Positions 22,782 to 35,383 of a stretch of 64,000 nucleotides of DNA are shown here, one piece after another; the first letter of the stretch is position 1; every line of letters begins with the position of its first letter. Source of the stretch: Lycocorax pyrrhopterus obiensis (lineage: Eukaryota; Chordata; Aves; Passeriformes; Paradisaeidae); assembly GCA_014706295.1 (NCBI GenBank), contig JACSVZ010000007.1:59286975-59350974 (forward strand), in the 5' to 3' direction. The translations under genes were made by a program, and so were the position numbers. A model generated the notes under the pieces. The model saw only the letters and a list, made by a program, of their open reading frames with translations. It ran no database searches and was not told the origin of the DNA.

Positions 22782-25700
22782 TTCTTTCAATCTTTCAGCT
22801 TAATTTGGGAGACAAGATCCAAGTGCTAAGAAAGTTCTCACATCTTCTGTATTTCCTGGAACACACATGCAAGATCCAGTGTTGTAACTGTGTCTTCTAG
22901 ACATAAAGACATCTCTTCTAAAAGCTTTGTAATGCAAATGCCCTGTATGTTTATGGTGCTTCAGCATTTGACTATCTTTAATGACACTGTTTGTCAAAAT
23001 GGAATTTTTTGCTAAACCAGCAGAGACAGAAAGTGTGTTTTAATGGAGTGCAGTTAGCCTCCAAAAGCGAAAGAGGCTTCCATTATAAAATTCTGCGCTT
23101 AAAGGAGCCCTGGCTATAGGCAGAGATGGAAAATTGAAAGAGTATTATGCACGATAGATAAGTTCAAGAGAATTAAAGCGTAGATAAACTCAGAGAATCA
23201 AAAAGAAGCCAAGCTGCAGGGGGGACAGGTGTATTTCTGACTTCGTGTTTACCACATTGTGCTTTTGCAGCCCGAGGAGAGGGAAGCTCTTCCCCTGTAA
23301 CAGGCAGTGCTCTCGCTCCCAGGAGGAGGCAGCAGGCCATTGAAACTCCATGACCTCGGGAAACTTTGGCTGCCTTAAGGCACAGGAGAATTCTGCTCAG
23401 GATGGTACAAGGGTCTTTCTGCAGGGTTCAGAATTACACGGAGAGCACAACAGCAAAACGCTGCTCTGAGCAATCTCTGCAGAGAGCTGAACTCACTCAG
23501 CCCTTTCCTCTCCCCTTATCCCACTTAAGGCCAATTGTTGAGTCTTGCCTTAGAATCCAGTTGTTACCTGTGTGGGGCTGGAAGTGCTTGCACAGAGATC
23601 AGTAACACAAAGCCACGGGCACCAAATGCTGCACGAGCAGTTCTACTCTTCTTTCCCCTCCACACAGGATTTTTGGACCAGTTCACTCGTAAGGGACTGT
23701 CTTCTGGTTTTTTGAGTTGTTCCTCTGCTTGCTTCAGCTACATTCGTGTTTCTCTCTCCTTCGGGCTCCCTTTAAAGGTACAAACTGTGTTCTCATCCTT
23801 CTGGCTCAGAGAACACCTGAAAACTGCTGCCAAGTGACAGCCAGGCAGTGACCAGTGTGATTCAAGTTTTCTGTACCCCAAACCAACCCAAAATTTCAAG
23901 AATGGGACCTAAATCTTTGATTTATCCCGGTGCAAATGTGCAACAACCCGGCTGAAGTGGGGCAGCGCTTGTTCCCCAGGGCGCTCCGAGCCTGTGTTGG
24001 TATCTCCGATGTGGAAATTCAGCGGTACAACAAAGACACCTCGTGGCTGCCCTGCAAACCACACACAGACAAAGAACTCGCCAGCCAGGAGAGGGATGTC
24101 TGCTCTGGTGGCAATCTTCACACTTACTCCCTGACAGCTGCTTAAAAGCATAGTTAATACCAACCCCTCTTTCAAATCGCCTCGGAGAAACAAAACATGA
24201 TACTAATAAATTGAGTACGTTATATTAATTGTGAAGAATAAATAATGCACTCAATAGAAATGTGATGTTGGATTCTGAATTAAGCATGGGAACTCAAATT
24301 ATTAGGTTAAAAAACCCTTACAAATTCTATTCAATAATTTAATTTGATCTGTGAAGTGAATGCTGTGAAAAATTTATCAAGCCTAGAAGTAAGCTCTTAT
24401 ATTATAGTTCTCTAAAGTCTTCTAAGAACTTTAATTTCATAGTGACATGGTAAGTTATCAACCTTTGCTTTTAAACTACTTACAATTCTATTAGAAATCA
24501 GCAGGTACATGTTTATTGTTTTGTATATCAGTATGTATTTTAAACCCCTATATAATCCTCTACGTTGTACCCCAAACACTGTATTTTAAAAAATATAGTA
24601 TGAAAAGTGAAAGGTATTCTTCTAAAATAGATGGAATAATAAAGTCCATAATTACATTCAGGTGTAGTTTCACTGTTATCACTGGCATCAGTTCACACAC
24701 AAATTTGTGAGAAAAGCTCTACAGGTACAGTAAGCCCATTTATTTTAACAAAGTGGCAATTTTTTTTTATTAAACTATTTCTGAACAACAAAATAAATCT
24801 TGCACAGTGAATGTACCAGCATAAAACCTCGAGCTGATGTGTACTGATGTTTTATTTCCTTCCTCACCTTTGCATGAAAATTCATTGTATCATAACCAGT
24901 TCAGTAAAAAAGAAGAGTAATTAAGTCAGATCATGAAGCTCTTGGAAAATAGGCCAACCAGTAGGTAGTAAATTTGGAGAGATCAGATTCTACCCTCCAT
25001 TTTTTCTGGTGCAAATCTGAAGAAATCATATTAAATCAGACTTACTGTAAACTAAATTCTGAGATTTTACTGATTTTTCTACCAGGGTGAGTGAAAACAG
25101 AACAAACCAAAGGCATCTGTGAGTCCCACAGGCATTCCGCATATGTGTAAATGGTTGCTTCACTGAATTAAATAATTTTTTTACATAATTGATATTTCAT
25201 ATTCATTACACATTCACAATCACTGTATTAAAATGAAAGTACAAATGCCCAAACTCTCCCTTTGGTAACACCACTTAAGTCTGCGGAGCAATGCTCAAAA
25301 TAATTTTTTTTCTCCAGAATTTCTCTCATTTCTGCAGTTCTTTTGACCCTTAGGTTTGATTTAGTTGGGGAGGCTAGAAACAACTCCACATCAGACCGCA
25401 GAAACTTTGTTTTTAAAAAATATCTATTAATTTAGAGGAGTAGTAATTGTAATAATACATATTTAATACATTAGTAATGTGACATTCAGTCCTACTATGT
25501 ACCCCCATGAGAATAACTTTATTATGTTCCCTTCACGGATGAAAGCAGGAATTTGTTAATTAACTTGGAGTTCTGCTGCTAATACAGACAAGCCAAGGTT
25601 TCACCATCTACAGTACATCCCTCCACAAGCATCATTAGGACTTTATTTGTTTTAGAGAGAAGAGACAATTTACAAAGAAGATGAAATACTGATTTTGCTT

Positions 25701-28700
25701 CCCTAAAACGGGTGATTCAGGAATAAAGAGCAGAGGAATGTGCCATTAGTGGTTCATGAGCATCCTGTTGCATCTTTTAGCTCCAACTTAACTCGTTGAT
25801 TTCTCTGGTTAATAAGAAAGCTTTCAGCCCTGTTCCACTTGTGATACCATGAAACCAGCACTGTACTAGGGCACACGTGTCCCGGAAGGGGACCTGAAGG
25901 AACCCCTGAGATAATAACACGTTATCTCATTATCCCTCTCTTCTACAGGCAGCTGGTGGATGGAGTGAACTCCAAACCTACTGCCTGGTGCCATCAAAGG
26001 ATAAAATCCCAACACAGGTGTTTCCATTGGAGTCCAAATTATCCTTTTAAAAATCCTCTTTTTTTTTTTTTTTTTGCCAGAATTTCCACTCTACTGAAAT
26101 ATAATTTACAAACTAAATATTTAAAACCAAACAAAATGAAGCCTGGAAGCTCTTAATATTCAGAAATGCAGACAAATGTGATGCTCCCTTTTAAGGTGGG
26201 GACTGTAGAGGAGAGTCCAGTTGTAAAACAAAGTTGTTTTGCTTATTCAGCAAGGATCCAGACTCCTTCTTTTGCACGTTAAACAGTACATGCCTTTGTA
26301 TATTAAAGAGCTCATTATTATTAAAGAGCTCTAATAGAATGGGAAAATTCAAGCATTTGTTACTTTTTGAAGTACAGTGAGGTGAAACTGTCTTTTAAGA
26401 GCTTTGCCTTCCTATGTGGGTTGTTTCTTTTGATCACAGCAAAGGAGAACACAAACTTTAAACTTTCAAGGGAAATCTGTATGTTATACATAGAATTCGC
26501 TTGCATTAATTATCTTGCTGTAAATTTAAGTTGCTAATTAAAAATCATGCACAAGTGTTATGATTAATTAGGCGACACACAAACTGAGGACAAAAATTCA
26601 GTAAATTACATCAAAGAATAAAGGAGAAATGCATGGATTCATAAGGTTTTTGGGGATGGAATGCCACTATAATTTTATCTTAAATGATTACTTTAGTCTT
26701 CCTGCTTTGATGCATCAGTGAATCTTCCTTGAAGTTCAAAAAAATAAGTGCTGATTAAAGACAGATCTAGTAAACAGAAACAATGAACAGTGTTGACTAA
26801 CAGCATTCTTGTTTCATTTTTATTTAAGGGTTGTGTGAAGGGTTTTAAATAGGAATTAATAAGGAAATATCAGCAACAACTGTAAAATACTAAAAGACTC
26901 TACAAATACCATGTTAGTTAATAAATTTGGGGGAGATAACCCTTCAAACAGATCTAACCACAGTAAGGTAAGATTTGGCCTGTCAAGATACCTGAAGAGC
27001 TTTATCTCTGACTAAAAAGATGCCATGAGGTAAAAGATTAAAAAAAAGGTCTCAATTGTCCTAAAACATCACTCCATCTGGTGTGGGATGTAATTTGTGT
27101 TGCTTATTCCAAAGCAAACATTTTGTTGGGTTTTTTTTTAACTGTCTAGGTGCCTTTGTGGTGTTCTTCTAATTTTAGCGCGTTGGATTTAATAAAAAAC
27201 GAAGTTAAATTGGAAACACCCAGACACTAAACATGGAGTTGTAAAGTTACAACAGGCTGAGAGATACGGGAAGAGATCAAAGAGCACATGTGGCATGTGA
27301 GGAAATGCGAACAATGCTACTGGTAGAGGATGCTTGCTGCAGCAGCTCATCTGCATCACTGAAAAATCCATGGTCTCCACGTGTCGGGGGCTTTTTTAAG
27401 TGTGTGAGGATCAATTTATGACATAGGGAAAACTTCATAGATGCTGCTTTAGGCCAGAAAAGCCCATGTTTTAAATACCTGAGAGAAGTGCCTGTAACAG
27501 GATCCTGTGCAGGGAAGGTCGGATGCAGCCCTGGGAAGAGGCCAGCTGAGGTCAAGGCCGGGGGGAATTGAGCTCTGCATAAATCAGTCATGCTGAGTAA
27601 TGTCACTTCTTCTGACCACTGCTTTCTCATCACCCACATCTGAGTCAGGATGGCCCTCCTGTGTTTAAATGAGGTTTATTTAAAGTGTTTCCCCTCCAGA
27701 GGTTTGGTGGTAGCAGTCATGTTCCTGTGGGAACTACTCCCACCACCACTGTGCTTATGTAAAACCAGCTGAAGATGGTTGTGGAGAAACATCTTTGGGA
27801 GCAAGCCCTTAATTAGCACTTTTTCATTAGCGAACATTACATAGAATTTTTAAACGTTTTTCTAGCAAAGCAAAATCACAGCTTATACTGTGGTGTATAA
27901 ATATAATAATATATGAAATATACCTAAGTAAAATGTTTGTTTGGGACTAACATTACATGAAAAGCAACTTTGCAGGCTGACTGCAGACTGATGCAGAAGG
28001 AATCACCTCACTGGCTTGCACATCTGATTTTGAGGAAATCTCTTTAGGTAATAAATATTAATAATCAAGATGGAAGTGTAAAAGTCTGAGTTCCAGGTTT
28101 GTTCCCGTCCCTGTTGTGGAGAAACATTTGATATGATGAGAAATGCTGGTGTAACATTCAATCACATGCTGGTTCCAGCCTCTGGCAGTCAGTAATAGAA
28201 AGATACTGCTGTTTGTATCACAACTATTATTCATTATATTCTTTATCATAATATTTATAATACTAAAATGTTAACTATAAGTATTTAACCACAGTAACAG
28301 CTCTACCCTTGCATTTCTGCCTCCATACTTAATATTTATAATTGCTAAGTAAAACTAGATTTCATGCAGCAGAAAACAAACAAACAAAAAAGCAAAGTCT
28401 TGAGTTAGGGATAGAAAAGGATTAAGCCTGGATTTGGAAGATACCAGCTTATTTCAGTTAAACAGCTGGCTCCATTTTATAGTACAGTCATTGTTCTAAT
28501 TGCAAAATTTTAAATTGTTGTCTAAATGCTTTCTTAGATGCATCACGAGTTTTATCAGAAGAAAGAGAGTAAATACGTTTCTGGTGGATCTGGAAAATGA
28601 GATAAAGAAAATAGAGGAAAGAAAATAGTGTTCGAAGAGAAGTGTTTTGGCTGCACCCCATCCCCAAAAAAACCCCCAAAATGGAAAGAAACCAGATTGC

Positions 28701-29325
28701 ATGGGGCCTGTAAGAGCCTTGCCCAGATTTCCTGTGTGGCCCTGGTGCGGTTGGCTGGTTCGAGCTGCAGCACTGTGATGCACCAAATGGTTTAGAAGAT
28801 TAGTTGCTGCTCCTTTGGCTTGCCCAAGAGCTCTTTCCACATGGATGCTTCAAAGATTATTTGTTGTAATTCCCAGGTTCTTAGACTTATCTGTAACACA
28901 AAATGCACATGGATATTATCCCTGCATGGCCTCCCCAGCTGCCAGTCACCAAGTACTGCACTCATTCTTCTTTACTTCTTAATTTTCCTCATCAGAACAA
29001 TGTTACATCATTTCTTTTCAGTTCCTAGCATAGTTAAAACTTTAATTTACAGTCTGAAATTGGTTAATAAATTAAAAGGAAAAATAATAAAAAAAATCCC
29101 CACAAAGCTTTTGAAAGCACTGAAAGGTTAATTCTTCTATCAGTGGTTCAGACTGTATCTGAAGATCCATCCAAGGGTGAAGAACTGAGAAAGATATATA
29201 TTTCTCCAGAAAACATATTTTCCAGCTCAGGCAAGGCTGTGTAAAAGTTACAGATTTGCAAAATACCCAGGAAAGATTAAATTGTACTGGTTAAAAATGC
29301 TCTATATGACCATGCAATATGTAGC
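22782..29325. other. Gene-poor stretch, nothing firmly recognised
   Basis: AT-rich sequence with short open frames lacking coding features. At 26500-26580 three TAATTA-type motifs fall within about 70 bp (cattaattatc, gctaattaaa, gattaattaggcg), which could mark a homeodomain-bound element. A poly-T run lies at about 26061-26076. Confidence 0.4.
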
Positions 29326-29359
29326 AGGAAGGAGTGTAACTGTGTTAAGTATTCAGAAT
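29326..29359 (+). repeat. Left flanking direct repeat of a CR1 copy
   Basis: 'aggaaggagtgtaactgtgt' and the following 'taagtattcagaat' reappear, with about five differences, at 29528-29562 on the other side of the CR1 fragment. Confidence 0.75.
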
Positions 29360-29360
29360 A

Positions 29361-29504
29361 TCGCAGAATCCTAGAATGGTTTGGGTTGGAAGGGACCTTA
29401 AAGATTATCTCATTTCAACCCTCTGCCATGGTAGGGACACCTTCCACTATCCCAGGTTGCTCCAAGCCCTGTCCAACCTGGCCTGGAAAACTTCCAGGGA
29501 TGGG
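29361..29504 (-). mobile_element. CR1 LINE 3' fragment flanked by direct repeats
   Basis: Antisense CR1 starting at 'cgcagaatcctagaatggtt' and ending in 'cttccagggatgggaa'. It is 5'-truncated and about 145 bp long. The imperfect direct repeats on both sides are unusual, because CR1 insertions typically show no or very short target-site duplications. Confidence 0.85.
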
Positions 29505-29527
29505 AATGAGTAATGAAGAAGTATAAC

Positions 29528-29562
29528 ATGAAGGAGTTTAACTGTGCTTAGTATTCAGGAAT
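29528..29562 (+). repeat. Right flanking direct repeat of a CR1 copy
   Basis: 'atgaaggagtttaactgtgc' plus 'ttagtattcaggaat' mirrors the left copy at 29326-29359. About 23 bp of unrelated sequence lie between the CR1 5' end and this repeat. Confidence 0.75.
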
Positions 29563-30950
29563 CTGTAATCCTGTTTATTTACGTTTGCTTTTATTTGAGT
29601 TATTGGGAAGATGCTCTTGATGTTCATGACCAAATATAAGATCAGAGCCAAATAAATGGTAAATGTTTTCATTCAGGTTCCCATTTGTTGTTCTGAGAGG
29701 ATTATGTCTCGTAAAGTTTGTTGGCATTCCAGGAAATCCAGAGTCCCCTGGTGAATTTGCAACTGGAAAATGCTTCATAAGAAAAGAAAAACACTCCCCC
29801 CAACAATAAAGATTCTGTATCATAGTCTTTATGATAGAAATGTCTTTTTGGTTTTCCAGTAATATAAACAATAAAGATCAACTTATTGTGAGTAAAGAAC
29901 TGTAAATTATCTCAAATTCAGCAGTGAAAACATTAAAAGAGGTTTAATCAATAGCATGAAACAAGAAAGTATTATTATGTACAGAGTGTTCTGGTGTCTA
30001 CCTACACCAGTACTAAATAAAGTGCCAGCCTGCTTTCTGCTGGGAAAATCTCTTTTGAAGCTTAAGATCAAAAGCACTTTTTAAGCTTAAGCAGCACCAT
30101 ACGGTTTCAATTCTTGCTTTCGAACAAGCACTTTAAAAAGCACAACTAAAATGCAACTGACAAACTCGAAAAATCTTTTGTGTTGTTCCACTTGGATGGC
30201 CTAATGAGAAAATGGCTCAGTTCTGTTGTAGCTAATGAGGTATAACATCTTCACTGAACCTGAATATAAACCAGATACTTCTCTGAAGATACAGTCTGAA
30301 CATGCTTCTATTGCTTTCCTCATTCGTTCTGCCATGTTTTTATTTAAGTGATGTCCAATGAATAAAAGCACGGGTCAGTTTTGAAATAGAACATTTACAC
30401 GTGAAATGACTCATTCCAAAAGTGCTTTGAACTCTGTACACAAGCATTGTGGCTTCAAGTGGGAAAATGTGTTTCACTAACTTCTGAAGGCCCTGAGTCT
30501 GCAAACAGAGATATTAATGCAGCCAGACAGAGGTCGATGCTAAAACACATTTTGACAGATGAAGTTCTGAGACAGAACCTGCGTGTACATGGATTTTAAC
30601 CTACCTGGTTTCAGCAGCGACCTACTATCAACGTGAAGACGGAGGTTTGGCAAAGCAGTGAAATTGTATCGAATCACAGCATTTGTTCTGGTAGGACCTA
30701 GAAGGTAATATCCTGCTAAAGGGCTTTATTTACACGGTAAAATATTTATGCCAAGAAATTTATACAAGGATGCAATAAAGACCTAGGTGTGGGAAGCAAA
30801 GGAGTGAGATTTAGTGCATCGAGCAGCATTTACAGCTCAGCAATGCTTTAATGTGGTTGAGCGTGGTGACAGCACCCTGGCAGTAAAAAATTTGAAATAA
30901 TTGGAGTAAAATATCCTTGTGCTGTAGGTGTCCACTGGTAGAGCCTCTTA
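29563..30950. other. Non-coding stretch, nothing recognised
   Basis: AT-rich sequence with no clear open frame or repeat. A faint CR1-like string near 30669 (gaatcacagcatttgttctg) is too short to call. Confidence 0.5.
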
Positions 30951-31207
30951 TCATAGAACCATGGAAGCCAAGAATGGTTTGGGTTGAAAGGGACCTTAAA
31001 GACCATCTTATTCCACTCCCGTGCTGTGGGCAGGGACACCTTCTACTATCCCAGGTTGCTCCAAACCTCATCCAACCTGGCCTGGAACACTGCCAGGGAT
31101 GGGGCAGCCACAGTTTCTGTGGGCACCCTGTGCCAGGGCCTCACCACTCTCACAGTCAAGAATTCCTTCCTCATATCTAATCTAAACCTGCCCTCTTTCA
31201 GCTTGTA
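30951..31207 (-). mobile_element. CR1 LINE 3' fragment
   Basis: Antisense CR1 with 'tcatagaaccatggaagcca', 'gggacaccttctactatccc', 'cagggatggggcagccacag' and 'atctaatctaaacctgccct'. It is 5'-truncated and about 257 bp long. Confidence 0.9.
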
Positions 31208-32628
31208 TTTGTATCTATAGATACAGGTACAGATATATCAGCTTCATCAATAAAGCAAAGAGGTGTGAGGAAAAGCTGAACAGGTTGATGAGGATGTGAA
31301 AATAAAACTGATTGTACTGATGCTTCTCACCATCCTTAATACTTGTGTTTCAGATGTGTGAAAGAACTGTTTCTGTGCTTCATAAATGCAAAACTGAGAC
31401 AAAAGGAGAGAATTGGCTTGCAGAACACAAAGGGGGACAGACTCTAGATCTCCTCATTCTTCTTTGGATCCTTCTGGGTAAACCAATGTTAAAATGACTA
31501 CTGCAGGCTTTTGAGCTGGAAGGGAGTCTGAATGATGATGTTTGATGAATTCTGTTCATCAAACAAATCTCCAGAGAAGTTTCATGCTGTGATACAAAAA
31601 ATACAGGTCTGCTGTGGGACAATGAGCTGTTTCAGTGAGTGGGGTCTTAGTGATAAATGGGGCTACAGAGACAATGACCCTTCTGTTCACAGGAGACACG
31701 TGCTGGGCTGGCCTCCTCTCTGACTCATTGCTGTTGCTGTTATTCTTGTGTTTAGGAAACCTAGCAGTGAATCCTACTAAAAACCTCTGTTCCAGTGAAT
31801 TTATACCGTAAAGTGAGATGAGGCACACCCAATGAGTACAGACAGACTGACAGATGGGTGAGCACAAGGAGATAATGAGCAATGAAATTGGTCACTGTGA
31901 CAGACAGTGATCACAGCGGATGCCCAACTGTTGGGAAGCTTTCTTTTGAGGTTCACAGTCAGTGAGAATTTCAAGGCAAGGTCTGGAGGAGAACAACAAG
32001 GTCCAGGCAACCCAGTCCAACCAAAAGGAGCAGCAAAGGTTGAAATATGGCAAAAAGGGGTGTTGATGACCAGCAGCAGTGGCCAGCTCATGGGACACAA
32101 TTGCATGAGGTAGGACACAAGCTCACTCTCAACAAGAAGGATGGGGAAAGGCAGGACTGAACCACAATAATGGAGACAAGTACTTTGATGAGGAGGACCA
32201 GTGAGAGCTGACACAAACCAACAGGCTTGTGTCAAAGCAATAAATGAAGACTATCATCTGTGTTAAAGTATTCCCAGTGAAAAAAAAATGGGACAAGGTA
32301 ACATCTTTCAAGACAAGGCAATATGTTCTTGCATTATCAAATCAAAGTTGAAAGTAATTATGTGGGTATGTATCATCAAGAAGATAAACTGGAGTCCCAG
32401 TTAATGAGAAAAGATGGACAGGGAAGATTTAAGGGTGAGTATTGTACCTTGAAATTACAGTTTCAAACATTCACGCAGAATTGCAGTTAAACTGCATTAA
32501 AGTAAATTATGAGGCAAGGGAGTAAGTTTCCTCTAAAACTTTTATGAAAAAAATATCAGTTACAGATACCCTGTGCAAGTGTGGGTACTTCTGCTCCTTC
32601 TGCTCTTGTTCCATGTGGATGTAGTTGC
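31208..32628. other. Non-coding stretch with one open minus-strand frame (31801-32235)
   Basis: The 144-codon frame at 31801-32235 reads mostly Ser, Pro, Leu and Cys without a domain and overlaps a frame on the other strand. I treat it as chance. No repeat family is recognised. Confidence 0.4.
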
Positions 32629-32860
32629 ATGACACTCATGGTTTAACCCCAACCAGAAACTAAATAACACCTGCTGCTGGTCACCTCCCTGCTCCATTCC
32701 CCTGAGAAATAGGGAAAAAAGGTAGAACCTGTGCATTGAGATAAGAACACTTAATTAATTGAAATTTTTAAAAAGTATTATAATAATATCGTTATAATAA
32801 TTCTAATGACAAGGGAGACAACAAAAAGAGCAAAAATGAAACCTCAACAATGAACCTGTA
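32629..32860 (-). mobile_element. Fragment of an avian ERV-type LTR
   Basis: 'tgacactcatggtttaaccc' followed by 'caaccagaaactaaataaca', 'aataggg aaaaaaggtagaac' and 'ttgagataagaacacttaat' matches a very common bird LTR remembered as 'ggtttaaccccagccggcaactaa ... gttgagataagaacagtt', seen here in antisense with the LTR 3' edge at the left (TG at 32630). Only about 230 bp remain. No viral gene lies next to it, so it is a solo-LTR remnant. Family assignment is from memory. Confidence 0.65.
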
Positions 32861-33587
32861 TCTTTTATTTTTTCTGACTTTACAAACCCTGAGGTTTTTA
32901 TAGAAAGTCCATCTAGAAGGGGAAAAAAATCTGTTCTAAGGCTATGATAACTGCATTAGCCACCCATTGTAGATTGCATGAATATTGTCCTTGGTATCTG
33001 AATGACATTTATTTCACTTGTTCAAGGGCTGGTAGGCAGCTCCCATCCTTTCTTCTGCATTTGCTGGCTGTCAAAACACAAGCAATGATCAGTAGTTCTA
33101 CCAAAGCAAAAGCCACTCCTAAGCTTTCTGAATTGCTTGTGTGTTGTTTTAGACCACTTCAGTGACAGTGGAGGACAATGCATTTGATTTCATCTGTCTG
33201 CCAGCTCTACTTAAAATTTACTTCCTAAGTAAAATCTGGGCATCTTGAGAAACAAGGCTTAGGTCAATCATTATGATTGGTATTGCTTGTATATGTAATT
33301 ATGAAAAGTACATATGGATGACTGCAATTTGATTAATCACCAGCACAGATTTCTTAGGAATTATGTCTGTGTGTTATAAAAGAGATGTGTTGAAAAATTA
33401 AACAAACACCCTTGGAGGTGTAAATATTACATATATGCACTCCCACTCTGTGGAAGATAGGTTAAATCTTCTGCATCCAGACCATGAAAATCAAACAAAT
33501 AAATAAAACCACTCCTCTGTTCATGGAAGGCTGGGGACATGCAAAGAAAACAGCTGTAAACTGCTGCTTAATTTAGTAAAATACTTA
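32861..33587. other. Non-coding stretch, nothing recognised
   Basis: AT-rich sequence without open frames of interest or recognisable repeats. Confidence 0.5.
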
Positions 33588-33621
33588 CAGAATCATGGGA
33601 TGGTTTGGGTTGGAAGGGACT
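33588..33621 (-). mobile_element. Very short CR1 3'-end fragment
   Basis: 'cagaatcatgggatggtttg' followed by 'ggttggaagggac' is the last ~34 bp of CR1 in antisense orientation. The body is missing, so this is an extreme 5' truncation or a remnant of a deletion. Confidence 0.75.
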
Positions 33622-34777
33622 ACATGGTGACTTCTGTGTGTGTTCTCACGACAGCTGAATGACAGTAGGGCAAAATAAATCAACATGCACTGTTCCACTC
33701 TGCTTGTGAAAGCTTCCTTTCTGCTATGTCTGGCCTGTAATTAGGCAGCATGAGCTAACAGATTAATAAGAAAGAGAAGGGAAAACAAGAGTTCTCATTT
33801 TACCTTTGCTTCTTCCTTATGACCCAGCTAACGAAACAATGGGCTTGGGTAAACCAAATTTCCACAAAACCACAAAATATTGGTGATTGCTGAGCAGGTA
33901 GAGGACATGAGATGATTTTAGTCATACATCATACCCAAAAAAAATCCAAATTGTACATTAATAGGCAATATTAATTTGTGTTAAGATGTGCAAATATGTA
34001 CTGTGCACACTTTACTACACAGGCTTATCTCAACAAGGCTGCAAAAATGAAGGGCTAATTCAATTTCTGGAGGAAGTGTCAAGAGGATCTGGGGAGTGTT
34101 TAACACATTTTTTTGTCCCTAGAGTATCTCATAATTGAGAAAGAAGACAACAGTCATTAAGAGGAGAGTATCCACTTATTGGGAAATTGAAAGCAGATAG
34201 AATAAATGGAAAAATAAAGAAACGGACAGTAAGAAATAAAACTTCCAAAAAAAAGAAAAGGTGGAAAGAGCAAATGCAGAAAAGGGGAGAAGGAGAAACA
34301 ATTTGAGTGCATATCTATAACAAAAGTAATCTTGACAATATTACTGTACTATTGCTAACTGAAGATGGTAGAAGCATCAATAAATCTGAAATGAAGTGTA
34401 GGTGTTTACTAAATACTTTTGTGCTGCCTTTGTGGGGAAAAAATGTCAGTGTTATACATTAATAGTGTATACAGTAATAATGAAATAATTTCTATGTCAG
34501 TATTGACTTAAATGTTGTTAAGTAGCAGCTACTGAGCTAAAAGCTGTTTTAATCAGTGACTGAGTAAATCACATTTGCAGAGGCTGGCTGAGAAACATCA
34601 TGGAATATTTATGTTGACTTACACAAAATTTGGGAACATGAGCCAGGTTTCAGTGACATTTAAGAAAGGTACATTTTCTCATTATTTAAGAAAGGAGAGG
34701 AAGCTGGAAGATATTAGAGTGAAAAAAATATTTTCTATCAACAAGAGGGCCATTCCTACAGTTACTGAACAATTATT

Positions 34778-35383
34778 TCAACACCAGTCTGTGTAAGGAA
34801 TGTTCATCTCCCATGAGGAAACAGACTCAGAAAACAAGTACAGAAATTTGTGATTTTGTGATGAATGCCCAGACAGCCCATATCCATCTGTGCTTCTGCC
34901 AATGTCCCTTTTCCCCAGAAAACCTGAAAACAAATTCATGTTTTTCCCACCCTCCAGATGCTGAGCATATAAAAAGAACGAAGGCAAGAAGAGCTGGGTG
35001 GAGACTTGAGAAGGATGCACACAGCCACTGGGTTCTGCAGGGTTCTCTGATGCTCTGCCTCTCTTACTTCTGTAAAACTTGGCCAACGTATAGAGGGAAT
35101 TCAGTGTATAGAGGGAACTCTGCACGGTGGCTTTGTGAGACTTGTCCGAGCTGATGGAGCTGAGTTTGACGGTGGACGTTGCCTCACATGTGCAGAAATG
35201 AGTAAATGAGCCCTGACAGGTCCCGGAAATTTCAGCCCTGAAAATGTGCACGGATGAGAAATGCGAACTGAAAGGTGATTTGAAAATGCTTTTTAGGACA
35301 ACAGGCAGATCTAACATTGATGGCAAAAAGAAGATGAAGGGAGTACGGCCGTCTCCTTCAGAGGATGACGAAAAGAATTTCAC
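34778..35383 (-). other. Longest open frame in the window (201 codons), unidentified
   Basis: The minus-strand frame starts with ATG at 35383 and stays open for 201 codons, which is long for this base composition. The translation is rich in Ser, Phe and Leu (MKFFSSSSEGDGRTPFIFFL at the start) and includes a short internal repeat SLYTLN/SLYTLA created by an 18-bp tandem duplication. There is no signal peptide, domain or metal-binding pattern I can name. A 113-codon frame overlaps on the plus strand, which weakens the case. It could be an exon, a decayed gene or chance. Confidence 0.18.
35088..35123. repeat. 18-bp tandem duplication
   Basis: GTATAGAGGGAATTCAGT is followed directly by GTATAGAGGGAACTCTGC; the first twelve bases are identical. 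The unit is a multiple of three and lies inside the 201-codon open frame. Confidence 0.85.

Noticed and set aside
28750..28770. 'ggttcgagctgc' resembling a tRNA B box
   Set aside because: No A box or cloverleaf can be built around it.
30665..30720. CR1-like 'gaatcacagcatttgttctg'
   Set aside because: Too short and too diverged to separate from chance.
34813..35154. 113-codon plus-strand frame
   Set aside because: It overlaps the longer minus-strand frame and shows no motif; at most one of the two could be real.
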